DNA from: CAXXOK01 sp001604115
GTDB lineage: Bacteria; Bacillota; Clostridia; Christensenellales; Aristaeellaceae
Length of the DNA stretch: 28,595 nt
Direction: 5' to 3'
Assembly (NCBI GenBank): GCA_034928535.1
Contig: JAYFOV010000047.1
Location: 1-28,595, forward strand
Positions 1 to 6,714 of the stretch are shown here, in pieces. Position 1 is the stretch's first letter, and each line of letters begins with the position of its first letter. The notes beneath the pieces are model-generated. The model saw only the letters and a list, made by a program, of their open reading frames with translations. It was not told where the DNA came from and searched no databases. The position numbers and the translations under genes were made by a program.

Positions 1-120
1 ACAAAATCCGCGCAAGAGCATAGGATTTTCCGAAACCATTGTCGAAAAAAAGTGAATGCCTGTTTTGCGCGCCTTCGGTAAAACATTTTTCCAACGTTGT
101 TTGCCAGGAGGAGGATCAGC

Positions 121-855
121 ATGGTTGAACGCACGCCGGCACAGGAATCCTTGCGGCGGATGATCGAGAAAAGCCGCAACATCGTTTTCTTTGGCGGGGC
201 GGGCATGAGCACGGAAAGCGGCATCCCGGATTTTCGCAGCGCCCATGGCCTGTACAGCCAGACCAACGGCAAAACATATGAGGAGATGCTCTCCATCCGC
301 TATTACCTCAACCATCCGGAAGCATTCTGGACGTTTTACAAAAGCGTGATGCTGCACCCCGATGCCCGCCCCAACCCCGGGCATTATGCCTTGGCGCGCC
401 TGGAAAAGCAGGGGAGGCTCAAAGCCATCGTGACCCAGAACATCGATGGGCTGCACCAGGACGCGGGCAGCCAAAAGGTGTATGAGCTGCACGGCACGGT
501 GCGGCGCAACCTGTGCATGGCGTGCGGCACGGTCATGACACTGGCGCAGGTGCTGGCGGCGCCCGGCGCGCCCCGCTGTGCCTGCGGCGGCATCGCGCGG
601 CCGGATATCGTTTTGTATGGCGAGCCTCTGGACCGCACCGTGATGGATGAGGCCATCCGCGCTGTAATGAACTGTGATCTGCTGATCGTGGGGGGCACAT
701 CCCTGACGGTGTACCCCGCGGCCGGGCTGGTGGGCTATCCGCGCGGCGCCAAGCTGGCGCTGATCAACCTGACGGAAACCCCCTTTGACCAGCGTGCGGA
801 TCTGATCGTGCGTGAGCCCATCGGGCAAGCGCTGGACGCGGCCATTCCCGCGTAA
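121..855 (+). CDS. cobB: Sir2-family NAD-dependent protein deacylase (sirtuin)
   Basis: Removes acyl groups from lysines of cytoplasmic proteins using NAD+ (family knowledge). The 244-residue product has the full sirtuin signature: GGAGMSTESGIPDFRS at residues 25-40 (NAD-binding loop), TQNIDGLH at 105-112, catalytic His124 in ELHGT, a zinc site formed by Cys132, Cys135, Cys153 and Cys155, then PDIVLYGE and GTSLTVYPAAGL. The length is typical of bacterial CobB. An in-frame TTG at 97 would add eight residues, but ATG 121 sits at the right distance from AGGAGGAGG (106-114), so I chose it. A gap of 96 bases separates it from the next gene, and no clear promoter was seen in the first 120 bases. 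The exact acyl preference cannot be read from sequence. Confidence 0.93.
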   Translation: MVERTPAQESLRRMIEKSRNIVFFGGAGMSTESGIPDFRSAHGLYSQTNGKTYEEMLSIRYYLNHPEAFWTFYKSVMLHPDARPNPGHYALARLEKQGRLKAIVTQNIDGLHQDAGSQKVYELHGTVRRNLCMACGTVMTLAQVLAAPGAPRCACGGIARPDIVLYGEPLDRTVMDEAIRAVMNCDLLIVGGTSLTVYPAAGLVGYPRGAKLALINLTETPFDQRADLIVREPIGQALDAAIPA

Positions 856-951
856 AACGGTTTCCCGCACACGGCGCGCATGCCGCGGCCGGCAAACCGC
901 ACCCACCGTGCGCAGGGCGCGCGGATATCCATGTAACGTAGGAGGAGCTTC

Positions 952-1644
952 ATGATTTACATCACCGGCGACACCCACGGCAGCGCGGCACGCCTGAGCC
1001 GTGAGACCATGCCCTTTGCAGACCGATGGACAAAGCGGGACACGCTCATCGTTTGTGGGGATTTTGGCTACTTGTTCACCGGTGGCCCCAAGGAGGAGCT
1101 GGCGCTGCGGGAGCTCAGTTTCCGCCCATACACCATCGCCTTTATTGACGGCAACCACGAGAACTTTGATCTGCTTAACACCTACCAGCCTGTCCAGTGG
1201 CGCAGCGGCTTGGCGCGGCGCGTGCGCCGCAATGTGTATCATTTGCTGCGCGGCCAGGTGTTTGAGATGGAGGGACACACCATCTTTACCATGGGCGGCG
1301 GGTTTTCCATAGACCACAGCCGCCGCTATGAGGGGGTGGATTGGTGGCGCTGCGAAATGCCCTCCCCCGAGGAATACGAAACCGCACGCCAAAGCCTGCT
1401 GCGCTGCGATCATGATGTGGATTACATCCTCACCCATGCCGCCCCGGAAAAGGTCATGAAACAGATTTTCGGCGACCATGAAGGTGAGCGGCCGCTGAAC
1501 GACTTCCTGCAGTGGGTGATGGACAACGTGACCTACAAGCGCTGGTATTTTGGGCACCTGCACATGGATGCGCCGCTGGACGCGCGGCAGTATGCCATGT
1601 TCCTGTCCGTACGGGAGCTGACCAGCGGCTCCGTGGTGTGGTAA
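952..1644 (+). CDS. Calcineurin-like metallophosphoesterase
   Basis: Predicted cytoplasmic two-metal phosphoesterase of 230 residues; substrate unknown. All metal-ligand motifs of the calcineurin-like family are visible: D-T-H-G at 7-10 (Asp7, His9), GDFGY with Asp37, GNHE with Asn68 and His69, His162 in THAAP and GHLH with His202 and His204. Start ATG 952 follows GGAGGAG at 941-947. It lies on the same strand as the sirtuin and may be co-transcribed, since no terminator is evident between them. A perfect 18-bp hairpin follows the stop codon. The family includes protein phosphatases, nucleotidases and nucleases, and nothing here separates these options. Confidence 0.88.
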   Translation: MIYITGDTHGSAARLSRETMPFADRWTKRDTLIVCGDFGYLFTGGPKEELALRELSFRPYTIAFIDGNHENFDLLNTYQPVQWRSGLARRVRRNVYHLLRGQVFEMEGHTIFTMGGGFSIDHSRRYEGVDWWRCEMPSPEEYETARQSLLRCDHDVDYILTHAAPEKVMKQIFGDHEGERPLNDFLQWVMDNVTYKRWYFGHLHMDAPLDARQYAMFLSVRELTSGSVVW

Positions 1645-1657
1645 GCGACCTGCTGCC

Positions 1658-1702
1658 GCGCAAACGCCCCCTCCCGGCCGTGCGGGGAGGGGGCGTTTGC
1701 GC
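1658..1702 (+). terminator. Perfect 18-bp hairpin after the phosphoesterase gene
   Basis: GCGCAAACGCCCCCTCCC (1658-1675) pairs perfectly with 1685-1702 around a 9-base loop. It begins 14 bases after the phosphoesterase stop and precedes a promoter, so it is well placed as a terminator. No T-tract follows, so intrinsic termination is uncertain; it could instead protect a 3' end. Confidence 0.6.
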
Positions 1703-1729
1703 GGTGAGCACGCGGCCTGCCCAAAGTCA

Positions 1730-1759
1730 TTGACGCGGCGGCGCCCCATCCGCTATACT
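1730..1759 (+). promoter_or_regulatory. Sigma-A type promoter for the GNAT gene
   Basis: TTGACG (1730-1735) and TATACT (1754-1759) are separated by 18 bases and lie 26 bases upstream of the GNAT start. Identification is by match to the consensus only. Confidence 0.65.
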
Positions 1760-1785
1760 GGTGCCACAGATGGGAGTGGATCGCC

Positions 1786-2355
1786 ATGCAACTGCACACC
1801 AAGCCCTTGTCCCCGCAGACAGAGGAAGATTTTTTCACCTTTTTTGACCGTGTGGCCTTCCGGGAGCACCCCGAGTGGGGATGCGATTGCTACTGCTGTT
1901 TTTTCCACGCGACGGATCGCGCCCTGTGGGAGCAGACGACCGGTGCGGAAAATGCCGCGCAAGCCCGCCGGATGATCCGCTGCGGCCAGATGCGCGGCCT
2001 GCTGGCCTATGATGGGGCGTTGCCCATCGGCTGGTGCCACTTTGACACGCTGGCCAACCTGCCCGGTGCCCGCACCTTTTACGGGGCGCTGGCCACCGGC
2101 GCGCCGGAGGATGGCGCCATCGTGTGCTTTACCATTGCGCAGGGATTCCGCGGACAGGGCGTTGCCAAGCGGCTGCTGGAGGATGCGCTGGCACAGCTGG
2201 CGGCCATGGGCGTGCGGCGTGTGGAGGCCTATCCGCTGCTCGCCGGGAATGATCCGGAGCACCACTATCACGGGCCGCTGGCGCTCTACACCGGGCAGGG
2301 CTTTGCCCAGGTGCGGGAGCATGAGGGCATGGCGCTGGTGGAAAAACTGCTGTGA
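1786..2355 (+). CDS. GNAT-family N-acetyltransferase
   Basis: Predicted acetyl-CoA-dependent acetyltransferase of 189 residues, cytoplasmic, acceptor unknown. The acetyl-CoA pyrophosphate loop (motif A) is QGFRGQGVAKRLL at residues 119-131, preceded by the beta-4 strand AIVCFTIA. The C-terminal part has the usual LYTGQGF turn. An unusual feature is a cysteine cluster near the N-terminus, CDCYCC at 33-38 followed by His41; a Cys-rich segment of this sort occurs in some Firmicutes GNAT proteins, and its role is not known to me. The gene has its own promoter and a weak GGGAG ribosome binding site before ATG 1786, and stands alone between the upstream hairpin and the next gene. Confidence 0.88.
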   Translation: MQLHTKPLSPQTEEDFFTFFDRVAFREHPEWGCDCYCCFFHATDRALWEQTTGAENAAQARRMIRCGQMRGLLAYDGALPIGWCHFDTLANLPGARTFYGALATGAPEDGAIVCFTIAQGFRGQGVAKRLLEDALAQLAAMGVRRVEAYPLLAGNDPEHHYHGPLALYTGQGFAQVREHEGMALVEKLL

Positions 2356-2403
2356 CGCGGTAGCAGCGGCTGTGGCCGGCAAGTGCCGTGCCTGCCCATG
2401 GCG

Positions 2404-2473
2404 GCAGAACATCCGGATACGCGCCCACGCCCACGGCCGCAGAACAACCGGATACGCGCCTCCGCCCACGGCC
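2404..2473 (+). repeat. Two tandem 35-bp units
   Basis: Two adjacent 35-base copies (2404-2438 and 2439-2473) start with GCAGAACA and contain CCGGATACGCGCC and GCCCACGGCC. They differ at only two positions by eye. They lie in the noncoding gap between the GNAT gene and the YiaK-like gene. Function unknown; could be a replication-slippage duplication. Confidence 0.85.
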
Positions 2474-2541
2474 ATGGCTGCGGGCGGGGCGGCAACGCGC
2501 ATACCGGACACATCGCTTGAGAGTTGAGAGGAGGCACATCC

Positions 2542-3558
2542 ATGCTGCACATCCCATTTCAGGAGGTACAGGCACAGCTCAAGGCGCTGCTCATGAGCCG
2601 GGGGTGCAACGAGCCGCACGCCGACCTGACCGCCCGCGAGATCGCCCGCAATTCGCTGGAAGGGGTCTACACCCACGGCATCAACCGATTTCCAAGGCTC
2701 ATGCGCAACATTGACGCAGGCAGCGTGCGCCTGAATCGGGAGCCGGAGGTTGTGGGCGGCTTTGGCGCGCTGGTGCGCATGGATGGGGGCATGGGGCTGG
2801 GGGTGGTAAACGCCACCCGCGCCATGGACAAAGCCATTGCGCTGGCCAAGGTGCATGGCGTGGGGCTGGTCGCCCTGCGCAACACCAACCACTGGATGCG
2901 CGCTGCGACCTACGGCTATCAGGCGTGCGATGCGGGCATGGCCGCCATGCTGTTTACCAACACCATGCCCAACATGCCGGCCTGGGGCGCGGTGGATGCC
3001 CGTCTGGGCAACAACCCGCTGGTGCTGGCCATCCCGCATGCGGGCGGGCATGTGGTGCTGGACATGGCTGCCAGCCAGTTCAGCTACGGCGCGCTGGAGC
3101 TGGCGCGGCTGGAGGGGCGGAAAATGCCCATTGACGCGGGCTTTGATGCGCAGGGCGCGCTCACCCGTGATCCAGATGCCGTGATCCGCTCCCAGCGCAT
3201 CCTGCCCATGGGGTATTGGAAGGGCGCAGGGCTTTCCCAACTGCTGGATCTGCTGGCCGGCTGCCTTTCGCTGGGGAATACCACGCTGGGCATTGGGCAG
3301 CTCCCGGGGGATGAGCAAGGGCTTTCGCAGGTGTTCATTGCCATACACTATACGGCGCTTGGCGGGCAGGCGGAGATAGAAACCCTCTTGCAGGATACGC
3401 TGGATTGGGTTTCGGCCTCCAAACCGGATGGCAGCGGCACGCCCATCCGCTGGCCGGGCAGCCGCGTGCCCGAGGTGCGCGCGCGCAACCTGGCCCAGGG
3501 CATCCCGGTGGATGAGCGGGTATGGCAGAGCATCCTGGCGCTGCAACCGGGCGCATGA
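2542..3558 (+). CDS. yiaK: 3-dehydro-L-gulonate 2-dehydrogenase-like oxidoreductase (malate/lactate dehydrogenase 2 family)
   Basis: Predicted NAD(P)H-dependent reductase of 338 residues from the Ldh2/MDH2 family (not the Rossmann-fold LDH). The sequence closely follows what I recall of E. coli YiaK (DlgD, EC 1.1.1.130), which reduces 2,3-diketo-L-gulonate: GVYTHGINRFPR at 41-52 with the family catalytic His45, GLVALRNTNHWMR, NNPLVLAIP, RILPMGYWKGAGLS, and a C-terminal IRWPG followed by GIPVDERVWQSI. Start ATG 2542 follows GAGAGGAGG at 2527-2535; an in-frame TTG at 2524 is less likely because it overlaps that site. No other sugar-acid catabolism gene or transporter is adjacent, so the physiological substrate is an inference from similarity. 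Confidence 0.87.
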   Translation: MLHIPFQEVQAQLKALLMSRGCNEPHADLTAREIARNSLEGVYTHGINRFPRLMRNIDAGSVRLNREPEVVGGFGALVRMDGGMGLGVVNATRAMDKAIALAKVHGVGLVALRNTNHWMRAATYGYQACDAGMAAMLFTNTMPNMPAWGAVDARLGNNPLVLAIPHAGGHVVLDMAASQFSYGALELARLEGRKMPIDAGFDAQGALTRDPDAVIRSQRILPMGYWKGAGLSQLLDLLAGCLSLGNTTLGIGQLPGDEQGLSQVFIAIHYTALGGQAEIETLLQDTLDWVSASKPDGSGTPIRWPGSRVPEVRARNLAQGIPVDERVWQSILALQPGA

Positions 3559-3604
3559 AATACGCCGTCCCCGCAGCGTTCACACAATGTTCACGGGCAA
3601 AGCC

Positions 3605-3634
3605 TTGACAGGCAAACGCCGCCTGTGCTACGGT
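3605..3634 (+). promoter_or_regulatory. Promoter for the CHAP hydrolase gene
   Basis: TTGACA (3605-3610) is followed after 18 bases by TACGGT (3629-3634), which is preceded by the extended -10 dinucleotide TG at 3626-3627. It lies about 80 bases upstream of the CHAP gene start and suggests independent transcription from the upstream oxidoreductase. Confidence 0.55.
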
Positions 3635-3715
3635 ACACACAACGTGCCGCGCCAGGCGGCTTTTTGTGGCTTGACGGCCGCCGGCCGGCGCAGGGCAACA
3701 GAGGGAAGGGTGCAT

Positions 3716-4747
3716 ATGGGCAAACGGATGCTGACGTCATGGCTGGTGCTTGCGATGCTGTCCATCGCGCCGGGCGGGTTGGCCATCGCGCAGGCGATTT
3801 CGCCGGCGGCGAGCGGCGCGGCGGCTGATGCCGACCCAAGCGCAGACACACAGCCTGGTGCGGCGGCGCACACGCAGCCCGAAACCGCGGCGGATGCCAA
3901 CGGGCAGGCGCTCACGCCTACCGCGCAGTGGACGCCGCCGGATCTGTCCGCGCTCACGGCGCACAGCGCGCCGGAGCTGCTGGTGCTCAAGGTGGCTCAG
4001 GAGGAGCTGGGCTATGTGGAAGGCCCCCTGACGGATGAAAGCAAGTATGGCGAGTGGTTCTGCAGCGACCGCTGCGCCTGGTGCGCGGAGTTCCTCACCT
4101 GGTGTGTCGACCAGGTGGATCAGCGCTACGGCCTTGCGCTGCTGGAGAACCTTTACCCCCGCTATGGTGGCCCATCGACCGGCGTGCCGTTTTTCATAGA
4201 CAAAGGGCGCTTCATCAGCGATAACGGCAAGCTGCCCACCAACGAAAAAGAGTGGCTCATCGGCTGTGAGCATTATCTGGCCGCTAATGAATACATCCCC
4301 CATGTGGGGGACTATATCTGGTTTTACTATTACAACCGCACCGTTGGCACGGATCATGTGGCCATCGTGGAAGGCGTGAGCGTGGCGGAAAACGGCGCCG
4401 TGACCATCCACGTGATCGAGGGCAACAATCCGGACCGTGTGCAGCGCGCGGTGTATGATCTGGCGGATCAGCGCATTTACGGCTTTGGCACGCCGGTCAA
4501 GCGCGCCTATTGCAACCTGCGCCTGTACAACCGCTGCGATGATGTGCTGTGCATCCAGCAAGCGCTGGCGGATCAAGGCTATTATGACATGGAGCCGGGG
4601 CAGGAAGGCATTTTTACCCAAGCGCTGGCCGAGGCCGTCAAGTGCGTGCAGCGGGATTTGCACCTGAAAGCCACCGGGATCCTAGATATGGAAACGCACG
4701 CGGCCATGGAAGCTGCGGATATTTTGCCCCTGCTTTTGCCCGGCTGA
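3716..4747 (+). CDS. Secreted CHAP-domain peptidoglycan hydrolase with C-terminal peptidoglycan-binding domain
   Basis: Predicted exported cell-wall amidase or endopeptidase of 343 residues. The N-terminus (MGKR followed by a hydrophobic stretch to about residue 26, ending AIAQA) looks like a signal peptide. An Ala/Thr/Pro-rich linker runs to about residue 75. The CHAP domain follows: catalytic Cys123 in WCAEFLTWC, His214 in TDHVAIVEG and a downstream IEGNN. The last 75 or so residues (LRLYNRCDDVLCIQQAL, GIFTQALAEAVKCVQ) resemble a PG_binding_1 repeat. Start ATG 3716 follows GGGAAGGG. The upstream extension of the same frame is rejected because it runs back over the promoter. The neighbouring genes give no hint of spore or phage context, so a housekeeping wall-remodelling role is the simplest inference. 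Confidence 0.87.
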   Translation: MGKRMLTSWLVLAMLSIAPGGLAIAQAISPAASGAAADADPSADTQPGAAAHTQPETAADANGQALTPTAQWTPPDLSALTAHSAPELLVLKVAQEELGYVEGPLTDESKYGEWFCSDRCAWCAEFLTWCVDQVDQRYGLALLENLYPRYGGPSTGVPFFIDKGRFISDNGKLPTNEKEWLIGCEHYLAANEYIPHVGDYIWFYYYNRTVGTDHVAIVEGVSVAENGAVTIHVIEGNNPDRVQRAVYDLADQRIYGFGTPVKRAYCNLRLYNRCDDVLCIQQALADQGYYDMEPGQEGIFTQALAEAVKCVQRDLHLKATGILDMETHAAMEAADILPLLLPG

Positions 4748-4807
4748 ACCCCCGGCAGGCTTGGCGGTGCGGCTCGCCACCGGGGAACAGCAACCGTCAG
4801 CGTTTGA

Positions 4808-4836
4808 TTGACATATTTAGTCTGTCGTGCTATATT
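4808..4836 (+). promoter_or_regulatory. Near-consensus promoter for the small glycine-rich protein
   Basis: TTGACA (4808-4813), a 17-base spacer and TATATT (4831-4836), with an extended -10 TG at 4828-4829. This is the best sigma-A promoter match I found in the window, in a short AT-rich patch 49 bases upstream of the start codon. Confidence 0.85.
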
Positions 4837-4884
4837 TTCCATGGAATGATCCATCCTTATACCAATGAGAAGGAAGGTGCAATC

Positions 4885-5175
4885 ATGGGTAATATCATCA
4901 GCATTCTGATTCAGTTGGTCAGTGGCGGCCTGGGCGGTCTGGGCGCGGGCAAGGTGGCTCCCAAACTGTCGCTTGGCAAAGTGGGGGACGTGATTGCGGG
5001 CATCGTGGGCGGCGGGCTGGGCGGCCAGCTGCTGTCTTTGCTGGGCATCGGCGCGGCCGGCGCAGGCACGCTGGATCTGGCCAGCATCCTGACCAGCATT
5101 CTGGGCGGCGGCGTAGGCGGCGGTGTGCTGATGGCCATCGTGGCCGCAGTCAAAAAACTTTTGGTCAAAAAGTGA
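4885..5175 (+). CDS. Small glycine-rich hydrophobic protein, function unknown
   Basis: A 96-residue protein with two hydrophobic stretches (about residues 4-22 and 37-92) full of glycine-zipper spacing: GGLGGLGAG, GIVGGGLGGQLL, GIGAAGAG and ILGGGVGGGVL, ending in the basic tail KKLLVKK. There is no cleavable signal peptide. The composition predicts membrane association or oligomerisation. A strong promoter, a clear AGAAGGAAGG ribosome binding site before ATG 4885, and a following GC-rich hairpin make this a convincing single-gene unit despite its size. I do not recognise a characterised family. A leaderless bacteriocin-like or glycine-zipper membrane protein are possibilities, but no immunity or export gene is adjacent. 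Confidence 0.8.
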   Translation: MGNIISILIQLVSGGLGGLGAGKVAPKLSLGKVGDVIAGIVGGGLGGQLLSLLGIGAAGAGTLDLASILTSILGGGVGGGVLMAIVAAVKKLLVKK

Positions 5176-5207
5176 GCCAGCCCGGCGGATCGGCAAGGGA
5201 ATACACC

Positions 5208-5237
5208 ACGGGGCGCGCCATAAGGCGCGCCCCGTTT
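5208..5237 (+). terminator. GC-rich intrinsic terminator
   Basis: ACGGGGCGCGCC (5208-5219) pairs perfectly with 5224-5235 around an ATAA loop and is followed by TTT. It lies 32 bases after the small glycine-rich gene. Confidence 0.75.
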
Positions 5238-5402
5238 GCCTGCGTGCAAAGCCCCGCTGCAGCGGCAGGGGCAAGAATGGACGCGTGACGCCTTTCCAAA
5301 CCAAAACACTTAAGCCCCGGGGCTCGTAGGGAACCAGCGTAACGCCCGAAGGTTGCAGCGGCGGGCGACGGGGGCGTTTGGTGAAGGAGTTGCAGCAAAC
5401 AG

Positions 5403-5434
5403 GAACCCCGCAAGCCTTTTGGCTTGCGGGGTTC
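5403..5434 (-). terminator. Hairpin terminator downstream of tRNA-Thr
   Basis: A perfect 14-bp stem, GAACCCCGCAAGCC (5403-5416) with 5421-5434, has a four-base loop. It begins five bases past the CCA end of the minus-strand tRNA-Thr. The T-run beyond it on the minus strand (TTCCTGTTT) is weak. Confidence 0.7.
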
Positions 5435-5438
5435 ACTA

Positions 5439-5514
5439 TGGAGCTGATGACCAGAATCGAACTGGTGACCTCATCCTTACCAAGGATGTGCTCTACCGGC
5501 TGAGCTACATCAGC
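5439..5514 (-). tRNA. tRNA-Thr (anticodon GGT)
   Basis: Read on the minus strand the 76-nt gene folds as a canonical cloverleaf: acceptor GCTGATG with CATCAGC, D-arm GCTC/GAGC, anticodon stem CATCC/GGATG around loop TTGGTAA (anticodon GGT, decoding ACC and ACU), variable loop AGGTC, T-arm ACCAG/CTGGT with loop TTCGATT, discriminator T and encoded CCA. A matching promoter lies just upstream and a hairpin just downstream. Confidence 0.97.
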
Positions 5515-5536
5515 ATGATTTTGGGGCAACGTTGAT

Positions 5537-5565
5537 ATAATACACGAACCTTGCCCAAAAAGCAA
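5537..5565 (-). promoter_or_regulatory. Promoter for tRNA-Thr
   Basis: On the minus strand TTGCTT (5560-5565), a 17-base spacer and TATTAT (5537-5542), 22 bases upstream of the tRNA 5' end. Confidence 0.75.
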
Positions 5566-5886
5566 TAGTCAATCACAAATTTTCTGATGAAAAATGGGCA
5601 AAATGGCGGGGTTGCCGGGATACATCGCTGCCGGATGCGGCTGACCGGGGGCGGGTGAGCCGACCCGGCAGAGCCGGCGCCGCCTTACGTTACCTTGCGC
5701 CCTACGCTGCCGCCAGCTGCTGCCGGGCACCCACGCAGTGCGGATTCATCGGCTGCATGCGTGATGCGGACGCATCGCCTGCCGCAACGGCGATGGATCA
5801 GCGCCGCTGGGCGGACAAGTTGCGCGGCCGCCCTGTGCAGGCACAGCCGCGAAGGTGGGCGTTGCCCCGCAGGGTCAGGCGGCCGC
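5566..5886. other. Noncoding gap between tRNA-Thr promoter and the PHP gene
   Basis: About 320 bases with no convincing gene. The left part near 5570-5610 is AT-rich; the rest is GC-rich. The element GCGGCCGCC occurs at both ends of the GC-rich part (around 5823 and 5879). No T-tracted terminator was found for the PHP gene that ends at 5887. Confidence 0.5.
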
Positions 5887-6666
5887 CTATTTGAGCAAAG
5901 CCGCCAAAGGCGTATCAGTAGGCATTCCGTCTGCCCCCAGCACCTCCCAGGGCAGGCGCACGCGCGCCACGGGCGCGCTGGCCAGCTCCGCCACGGGGGC
6001 GAGCAGCGTGATGGTTGCTGCCGCACGCATGCGTGCGGCAAAATCCTGCTCGTCGTGCAGCGGCGTTTCCAGCGCGATGCCGGACAACGTAGGCCAGGGC
6101 GCACAGTGGATGTCGCTGCCGGCCAGCATGGGCAGGCCGAGGTTGAGGGCGTAGTGATAGGCCTGCACATTCACTTCTGTGGGGTTGGCAGCGTTAAACA
6201 CCTCCACGCCGTCCACACAGGCGGTGTTCAGGTGGATGCGCCGGATGTAGCTGCGGTCACGGAAGGGATGCGCCTGCACCACACAGCCGCCCTGCGCGCG
6301 CGCGGCGGCATATTGCGCCGCACGCGTATAGCTTTTGACCTCCGGGTGGGCATACAGCCATGCTTTGTCCAGGCCGTAGACCAGATATTCATCGCCGTCA
6401 TAGGCCTGCTCCCAGCCAAAGAGCACTTGCAGGCCGCGCTTTTCGCCTTCCTCGCGGGCGGCTTCATAGCCACGGCAAAACTCATCGACCTGAGCCCGCC
6501 ATGGCTGGCGGTGGCTCACAGCGGTGTTGCCGCCGAAAAAATGATCGGTCACAAAGATGCCGTGGTAGCCTTGATCCAGATAGTAGGGAATATAGTCGCG
6601 CGCAGCGGAAATGCCGCATGCGCTGGATTCACAGGTGTGCAGATGGGTCTCGTAACGGTATTGCAT
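5887..6666 (-). CDS. PHP-domain metal-dependent phosphoesterase
   Basis: Predicted cytoplasmic metallohydrolase of 259 residues. PHP-family metal ligands are all present: HLH at 8-10, TDH with Asp41 and His42, Glu86 in GWEQAYDG, His133 in QAHPFRD, and GSDIH with Asp185 and His187. The family includes histidinol phosphatase, DNA polymerase proofreading domains and 3',5'-nucleotide phosphatases; the isolated domain here fits a small-molecule phosphatase of unknown substrate. ATG 6666 is preceded by GAAAGGAC. It starts 48 bases after the transglutaminase gene stop and may be the last gene of the moxR operon, although its function does not obviously fit. Residues 200-259 are weakly conserved by eye. 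Confidence 0.86.
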   Translation of the reverse strand: MQYRYETHLHTCESSACGISAARDYIPYYLDQGYHGIFVTDHFFGGNTAVSHRQPWRAQVDEFCRGYEAAREEGEKRGLQVLFGWEQAYDGDEYLVYGLDKAWLYAHPEVKSYTRAAQYAAARAQGGCVVQAHPFRDRSYIRRIHLNTACVDGVEVFNAANPTEVNVQAYHYALNLGLPMLAGSDIHCAPWPTLSGIALETPLHDEQDFAARMRAAATITLLAPVAELASAPVARVRLPWEVLGADGMPTDTPLAALLK

Positions 6667-6714
6667 GCATTGTCCTTTCAGGGTGGGGTGGGGCGGCGGG
6701 CCGCCAAAAGCACA

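Noticed and set aside
1753..3546. A 597-codon minus-strand open frame
   Set aside because: Antisense to the GNAT and YiaK-like genes, both with motifs and ribosome binding sites; translation is His/Gln/Arg-rich without features.
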